From an uncultured Thermomicrobiales bacterium (lineage in GTDB: Bacteria > Chloroflexota > Chloroflexia > Thermomicrobiales > UBA6265): a stretch of DNA of 9,943 nt. The notes below the pieces were generated by a model, which was given only the letters and a program-made list of their open reading frames with translations, was not told the DNA's origin and searched no databases. How positions within the stretch are numbered: the stretch's first letter is position 1; every line of letters begins with the position of its first letter. Shown here piece by piece: positions 6,450-9,943 of this stretch. Position numbers and translations under genes: made by a program. The DNA is taken from positions 1 to 9,943 of the forward strand of contig CADCWK010000054.1 in assembly GCA_902806375.1 (NCBI GenBank), in the 5' to 3' direction.

Positions 6450-6492
6450 AAAAGGAGAGGGGCCGATCGCAGATGCGATCGGCCCCTCTCTT
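6450..6492 (-). terminator. Intrinsic terminator of clpX (possibly bidirectional)
   Basis: A perfect 17-bp inverted repeat, 6455-6471 pairing with 6474-6490, with extra weak pairs outside (to 6453/6492). Read on the minus strand it is followed by TTTT (complement of AAAA at 6450-6453), 24 nt beyond the clpX stop. On the plus strand the T-run is only two bases, so termination of the convergent upstream gene would be weaker, but the stem could stop both transcripts. Confidence 0.88.
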
Positions 6493-6515
6493 CCATGCGT
6501 CAGGGAAACGATGGA

Positions 6516-7760
6516 CTATGCGGTCTCGGCGTAGTTGATCGGCTGCTCGTTGACGGTCATCAGCAGCGGGCGCGAGCGACGCCGGATCACATCGGCGTTG
6601 ACGATGCACTTGCGGACGTTCTCGAGCGACGGGATCTCGAACATGACGTCGAGGAGGACTTCCTCGATGGTCGTCCGGAGGCCACGGGCGCCGGTCTTCC
6701 GCTCCTCGGCCTGGCGGGCGGCCTCCTCGAGGGCGTCGTCCGTGAAGATCAGCTCGACGTTGTCGAGGTTGAAGAACTTCTGGTACTGCTTGACGATCGC
6801 GTTCTTCGGCTCGACCAGGATCTGCATCAGGTTCTCGCGGGTCAGGTGATCCAGCGAGACCGAGACCGGGAGGCGACCGACGAACTCGGGGATGAGCCCG
6901 TACTGGAGCAGGTCGTCGTGGTTGAGCTGGGCCAGCGGGTTGGGGTCCTCGACGGCGTTGGTCGAGGTCGACCCGAAGCCCATGAGCGGCTGCTTGCCGA
7001 TGCGCTTGGAGACGATCTCCTCCAGGCCCTCGAACGCCCCGCCGCAGATGAAGAGGATGTTGCGGGTGTCGATCTGGATGTATTCCTGGTGCGGGTGCTT
7101 GCGGCCGCTCTGCGGCGGGACGTTGGCGACCGTGCCCTCGATGATCTTGAGCAGGGCCTGCTGGACGCCCTCGCCGGAGACATCGCGGGTGATGCTCGGG
7201 TTGTCCGACTTCCGGGCGATCTTGTCGATCTCGTCGATGTAGATGATGCCCGTCTGCGCCCGTGTGACGTCCCCGGCGTTCTGGATCAGCCGGAGCAGGA
7301 TGTTCTCGACGTCCTCGCCCACGTAGCCCGCCTCGGTCAGCGCCGTCGCGTCGGCGATGCTGAACGGGACGTCCAGCAGCTTGGCGAGGGTCTGGGCGAG
7401 CAGGGTCTTGCCGGAACCCGTCGGACCCACCAGCAGGATGTTGGACTTCTGGAGCTCGATGTCGTCGTCGCTCTCCAGCCCGGCCATGATCCGCTTGTAG
7501 TGGTTGTAGACGGCGACCGACAGGATGCGCTTGGCGCGGTCCTGCCCGACGACGTACTGGTTGAGCTGCTCGAGGAGCTTGCGGGGGGTCGGGATCCGGG
7601 TCAGGGGCTGGTCGGTGCGCTGGGTCTGCGGCTCATCTTCCTCGATGATCTCGCGGCACAGCTGCACGCACTCGTCACAGATATAGACCTGGTTCGGGCC
7701 GGCGATCAGTCGCCGGACCTCTTCCTGGCCCTTGTTGCAGAAGGAACACCGGTAATGCAC
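6516..7760 (-). CDS. clpX: ATP-dependent Clp protease ATP-binding subunit ClpX
   Basis: A 414-residue AAA+ unfoldase that recognises tagged proteins, unfolds them and feeds them into ClpP. The N-terminal zinc-binding domain has C5, C8, C28 and C31. The AAA+ module shows Walker A GPTGSGKT (112-119), the pore-1 loop GYVG (145-148), Walker B IIYIDEID (172-179), the arginine-finger region GLIPEFVGRLPV and the sensor-2 GARGLR near the C terminus. The ClpP-docking tripeptide, IGF in E. coli, reads MGF within KQPLMGFGS; this is a conservative change. The start is GTG at 7760, preceded by an AGGTGG site about 4 nt upstream. The gene follows clpP after a 218-bp spacer, wider than in many genomes, and ends before a strong terminator. 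Length and motifs are those of a functional ClpX. Confidence 0.97.
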   Translation of the reverse strand: MHYRCSFCNKGQEEVRRLIAGPNQVYICDECVQLCREIIEEDEPQTQRTDQPLTRIPTPRKLLEQLNQYVVGQDRAKRILSVAVYNHYKRIMAGLESDDDIELQKSNILLVGPTGSGKTLLAQTLAKLLDVPFSIADATALTEAGYVGEDVENILLRLIQNAGDVTRAQTGIIYIDEIDKIARKSDNPSITRDVSGEGVQQALLKIIEGTVANVPPQSGRKHPHQEYIQIDTRNILFICGGAFEGLEEIVSKRIGKQPLMGFGSTSTNAVEDPNPLAQLNHDDLLQYGLIPEFVGRLPVSVSLDHLTRENLMQILVEPKNAIVKQYQKFFNLDNVELIFTDDALEEAARQAEERKTGARGLRTTIEEVLLDVMFEIPSLENVRKCIVNADVIRRRSRPLLMTVNEQPINYAETA

Positions 7761-7978
7761 CCGCCCACCTCGCGTCCGTGGTGTCGTCTGGCCGCCCGCC
7801 CCGCCCGGGGAATGCCCGGTCAGGTCTGACGTTGGTCCGTGCTCTCACCGGCACATCCGGAAGAGCGCACCGCCGGCTGGTCGAGTCAGCCGGGAAGGCA
7901 TGACGCGGGTCCGGCGGCGGCTTGCCGAGACGGTCATCCGGGTGCCGGGAAGGCGTCCGGATGACCGACGGGATCGGG
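7761..7978 (-). other. clpP-clpX spacer
   Basis: A 218-bp noncoding spacer. It holds the hairpin at 7931-7967 and two identical copies of GCCGGGAAGGC (7889-7899 and 7944-7954), the second forming the hairpin's apical part. No convincing -35/-10 pair for clpX was found by eye. Confidence 0.5.
7931..7967 (-). terminator. Strong hairpin after clpP, without T-tract
   Basis: CGGTCATCCGG (7931-7941) pairs perfectly with CCGGATGACCG (7957-7967), 11 bp. An apical GCC/GGC stem with a GGGAA loop (7944-7954) sits inside. It lies 11 nt beyond the clpP stop on the minus strand. No U-run follows, so it may be a partial terminator, an mRNA-stabilising 3' structure or a processing site that sets the clpP:clpX ratio. 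Confidence 0.5.
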
Positions 7979-8641
7979 TCAGTTCGACGTGGCGCTGGCC
8001 GGAGCCGTCGACGCCATTGCGGCGGCCAGCGAGGCCGGGCCACTCTCGGGCATCAGCACGTCGTCGATCAAGCCGTAGGCCTTGGCCTCTTCCGGGTTCA
8101 GGTAGTAGTCGCGCTCGGTGTCGCGCTTGACCCGGTCGAAGGGCTGCCCGGAGTGGGCGGCCAGGATCTGGGTCAGCTTGGTCGTGAGCGTGAGGGTCTC
8201 GCGGGCGGCCACCTCGATGTCGGGGACGTTGCCGCGGAACCCGCCGGAGCCCTGGTGGATCATGATGCGGGCGTTGGGAAGCGCGAAGCGCTTGCCGGGC
8301 GCGCCGGCGGCCAGCAGGACGGCCGCCATGCTGGCGCCCATCCCCATGCAGAAGGTGGAGACATCGGGCTTGATCATCTGCATCGTATCATAGATGGCCA
8401 GGCCGGAATACACGACGCCGCCCGGCGAATTGATGTACAGGCGGATGTCCTGCTCGGAATCCTCGTGGGCGAGGAAGAGCATCTGGGCCACGATCAGGTT
8501 GGCGATCTGGTCGTCGACCGGCGTGCCGAGGAAGATGATCCGGTCCTTGAGCAGCCGGGAGTAGATGTCGAAGGCGCGTTCGCCCCGGTTGGTGCTCTCG
8601 ACGACCATCGGGACGAGGTTCTCGATCCTGGGGATGTCCAT
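7979..8641 (-). CDS. clpP: ATP-dependent Clp protease proteolytic subunit ClpP
   Basis: A 220-residue serine peptidase that forms the double-heptamer proteolytic chamber used by ClpX and, where present, ClpA/ClpC. The catalytic triad is visible: S104 in GMGASMAA, H129 in RIMIHQ, and D178 in DTERD. The oxyanion strand INSPGG (70-75) and the N-terminal docking segment LVPMVVE (9-15), normally exposed after propeptide removal, are present. After H129 the usual Pro is Gly (HQGSGG). The C terminus has an Ala/Ser-rich extension (about 200-220) beyond the core fold. The start is ATG 8641 with an AGAGGA 11 nt upstream and a closer GAGA. clpX follows on the same strand. No trigger-factor gene precedes it; instead the upstream side is a divergent intergenic region. 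Confidence 0.97.
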   Translation of the reverse strand: MDIPRIENLVPMVVESTNRGERAFDIYSRLLKDRIIFLGTPVDDQIANLIVAQMLFLAHEDSEQDIRLYINSPGGVVYSGLAIYDTMQMIKPDVSTFCMGMGASMAAVLLAAGAPGKRFALPNARIMIHQGSGGFRGNVPDIEVAARETLTLTTKLTQILAAHSGQPFDRVKRDTERDYYLNPEEAKAYGLIDDVLMPESGPASLAAAMASTAPASATSN

Positions 8642-8750
8642 GCGTTCTCATGTCCTCTTGGTACGGCGCCCTGGCGCGGGTAGCCACTCCAGGACGGTCA
8701 CGGTCCTTCGGCTCGCCGCCGGACGGACCGCCTGTGTTCACACGCCCCTA

Positions 8751-8779
8751 ATGATACTGTCCGCGTCGAGGTCGGCCAC
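8751..8779 (-). promoter_or_regulatory. Candidate clpP promoter
   Basis: On the minus strand TATCAT (complement of ATGATA at 8751-8756) is a fair -10 box in an otherwise GC-rich tract. The corresponding -35 (about 8774-8779, GTGGCC) is poor. It would give a leader of about 100 nt. Between it and the gene lies an imperfect 15-bp palindrome GGACGGTCACGGTCC (8692-8706) that could bind a regulator. No CIRCE, CtsR or HAIR consensus was seen. Confidence 0.3.
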
Positions 8780-9050
8780 CCGCCGGAATGGGCGGGAAGC
8801 GGTATCGCGCCGCCCCCGTCGCCTGCTGGTCGCCGGTCGTATCACGGACGGCCACCGCCGGCGACGCATCGCGCCATTTCCGGCACCGTTGACGACGGAA
8901 TGGTCGCTCAGATCGTCCCTGGGCGGTGGGCGGCAGACAATTCGTGAGTCCCTGCGTCTCCCCGAGCGACGGGGTTTTGGCAGTGAACTTGCCTAACCAT
9001 TAATGCGCACGCTGATGGTTGCGCCGTCCCAGCCCGCCGGGTGTCCCGCC
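8757..9050. other. Divergent intergenic region upstream of clpP
   Basis: Roughly 290 bp of noncoding DNA beyond the candidate clpP promoter (the whole gap, 8642-9050, is about 410 bp). I see no gene in it. A weak plus-strand hairpin with a T-run lies at 8960-8978, and a small GGCA/TGCC hairpin at 8979-8993. Confidence 0.45.
8960..8978 (+). terminator. Weak intrinsic terminator-like hairpin
   Basis: CCCCG and CGGGG pair around an AGCGA loop and are followed by TTTT on the plus strand. The stem is only 5 bp. No plus-strand gene lies upstream, so it may instead be an attenuator for the small gene at 9051 or chance. Confidence 0.3.
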
Positions 9051-9257
9051 ATGAGCACCACGACCGTCTTTGCCGTCATCGGCTGTCACCGCCAGTCTCC
9101 CGAGGATCTTCTCCTGCAGGGCGACGATGGCCTCCGCTACGCCTGGTCCAGCCCGTCCAGCGACCCGGCGCCAATCGCCGACGATGACCTGGAGCGTGAC
9201 TGGGTGTTCGACCAGCAGGACGATGAGGATCCCTGGTCGGTCTCACCTGGTCACTGA
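9051..9257 (+). CDS. Small acidic hypothetical protein
   Basis: A 68-residue product from ATG 9051 (84 residues if ATG 9003 is used; neither has a strong SD). I do not recognise a family. The N-terminal part is mildly hydrophobic (TTTVFAVIGCH); the C-terminal half is strongly acidic (DDDLERDW, DQQDDEDPW) with several Trp. Third codon positions are mostly G or C, like the neighbouring genes, which argues that it is real. It has no predicted transmembrane segment or cysteine pair. It converges with the acetyltransferase gene, with only 8 bp between the two stops. The function is unknown, and it could still be chance coding in GC-rich DNA. Confidence 0.45.
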   Translation: MSTTTVFAVIGCHRQSPEDLLLQGDDGLRYAWSSPSSDPAPIADDDLERDWVFDQQDDEDPWSVSPGH

Positions 9258-9265
9258 GCCGGGAC

Positions 9266-9838
9266 CTACTCGGTCGCGCTCCTCTCGGCGCCCTGCGGGA
9301 GCGGCCGCGACAGGATCACCCAGTTCCCCCGCCCCTCGGGGAAGCTGAACGACGGGAGCAGGGGCTGGAAGCCCGCCTTCCCATAGAGATGGATCGCCGG
9401 GCTGTCGGCGACGACGGTGCTCAGGACAGCCCACCGGTGGCGCTTGCCCGCCAGGGAACGCTCCAGGAGGCGGCGGCCGAATCCGCGTCGGCGCGCGTCG
9501 GGGTCCACGGCGAGTTCCACGACCACCCAGGCGTCGTCGAAGACATCGGCCCGGACGCTGGCGGAGAGTGCCGGCGCGATCTGGCGGTACCACCACTGGT
9601 CGGGCCGGTTGGTATGCCCGTAGACGAATCCCTGGAGCCGGTCGTCCTCATAGAGCAGGATCGCCTCGAGGTCCGGGTACGTCAGATGGGTAGGGAGTAC
9701 GTCGCGGAAGCCATCGGCCGCGATGGCGTTGTGGTTGTAGGGCGGCTCCCGGAAGGCACGGTCGTAGACGCGGACGATGTCGTCGACGTACGGCTCCAGG
9801 TCCGCTGGCCGCCGGACGATGATCTCCTCGATCGCCAC
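9266..9838 (-). CDS. GNAT-family N-acetyltransferase
   Basis: A 190-residue acetyl-CoA-dependent acetyltransferase with a normal single GNAT domain. The acetyl-CoA pyrophosphate loop is R116-RRGFG-R122 in VVVELAVDPDARRRGFGRRL (motif A), and Y152 in AIHLYGKAGF (motif B) is the likely general acid. The N-terminal half, with PPYNHNAIAADGF and DQWWYRQIAPAL, would shape the acceptor site; the acceptor is unknown. I prefer GTG 9838 because GGAGGGG lies 5 nt before it. In-frame ATGs at 9853 and 9922 would give 195 and 218 residues with weaker SD sites, and the added N terminus is not conserved-looking. The neighbouring genes give no hint of the substrate. Confidence 0.85.
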   Translation of the reverse strand: MAIEEIIVRRPADLEPYVDDIVRVYDRAFREPPYNHNAIAADGFRDVLPTHLTYPDLEAILLYEDDRLQGFVYGHTNRPDQWWYRQIAPALSASVRADVFDDAWVVVELAVDPDARRRGFGRRLLERSLAGKRHRWAVLSTVVADSPAIHLYGKAGFQPLLPSFSFPEGRGNWVILSRPLPQGAERSATE

Positions 9839-9943
9839 GGTCACCCCTCCCATCGACCGATCCCGGGGCTGGACCCGGCTGCGAGCGAGCAGCGCCTGCG
9901 GACCAGCGAACGGATTGTGCACGGACGAGGAGCGCCCGCAACC

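Noticed and set aside
6402..7829. Long open frame antisense to clpX (about 475 codons)
   Set aside because: Covers the whole of clpX in opposite sense; the Asp/Val/Leu/Glu-rich product mirrors clpX codons and has no recognisable domain.
8565..8996. 143-codon plus-strand open frame overlapping the clpP 5' end
   Set aside because: Its first part is antisense to clpP and the remainder is Arg/Ser-rich without family resemblance; no SD.
8940..9000. Minus-strand resemblance to a c-di-GMP (GEMM-I) riboswitch core: CCAAAACC, hairpin, then GAGACGCAGGG
   Set aside because: The closing helix that should pair GGC with GCC does not form, the tetraloop-receptor arm is not evident, and the downstream gene (clpP) is an unlikely target. 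A covariance-model scan would settle it.

Overview
The window comes from a very GC-rich bacterial chromosome. Codon use favours G/C at third positions, SD-like GAGGAG/AAAGGA sites precede several genes, and GTG/TTG starts occur. Gene content (ClpP/ClpX pair, Ada-type alkylation repair, two EamA permeases, a PEP-mutase-family enzyme) is chromosomal housekeeping and metabolism. A high-GC Chloroflexota (Thermomicrobia-like) or actinobacterial relative is my best guess from the style of the proteins and repeats, but nothing here proves the phylum. I see no transposase, integrase, phage gene, CRISPR array, tRNA or rRNA.

Layout. (1) 2-640 (+): the 3' part of an FtsJ/RlmM-like rRNA 2'-O-methyltransferase that runs off the left edge. 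(2) 641-1310: about 670 bp without a convincing gene, rich in repeats: a near-perfect 25-bp direct repeat, a CGGTCY hexamer microsatellite, two 15-bp identical copies, and stem-loops. It ends in the likely control region of the ada gene. (3) 1311-4271 (+): a tight operon of ada-alkA fusion, ogt and an EamA permease, with overlaps of 11 and 4 bp. The first two genes repair alkylated DNA by direct methyl transfer and possibly base excision; the permease is translationally coupled to them. (4) 4482-5423 (+): a second EamA permease. (5) 5514-6353 (+): an isocitrate lyase/PEP mutase superfamily enzyme of unknown substrate. (6) 6450-8641 (-): clpP, a hairpin in a 218-bp spacer, clpX, and a strong intrinsic terminator lying between clpX and the convergent + strand gene. 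Together they encode the ClpXP protease; no tig (trigger factor) gene lies directly upstream of clpP. (7) 8642-9050: divergent intergenic region with a candidate clpP promoter. (8) 9051-9257 (+): a small acidic hypothetical protein. (9) 9266-9838 (-): a GNAT acetyltransferase, convergent with it.

I did not find a clearly new biological system. The points most worth a second look are the decayed or divergent glycosylase domain at the C terminus of the Ada protein, the coupling of a permease to the alkylation repair genes, the repeat-rich gap before ada, and the structured clpP-clpX spacer.
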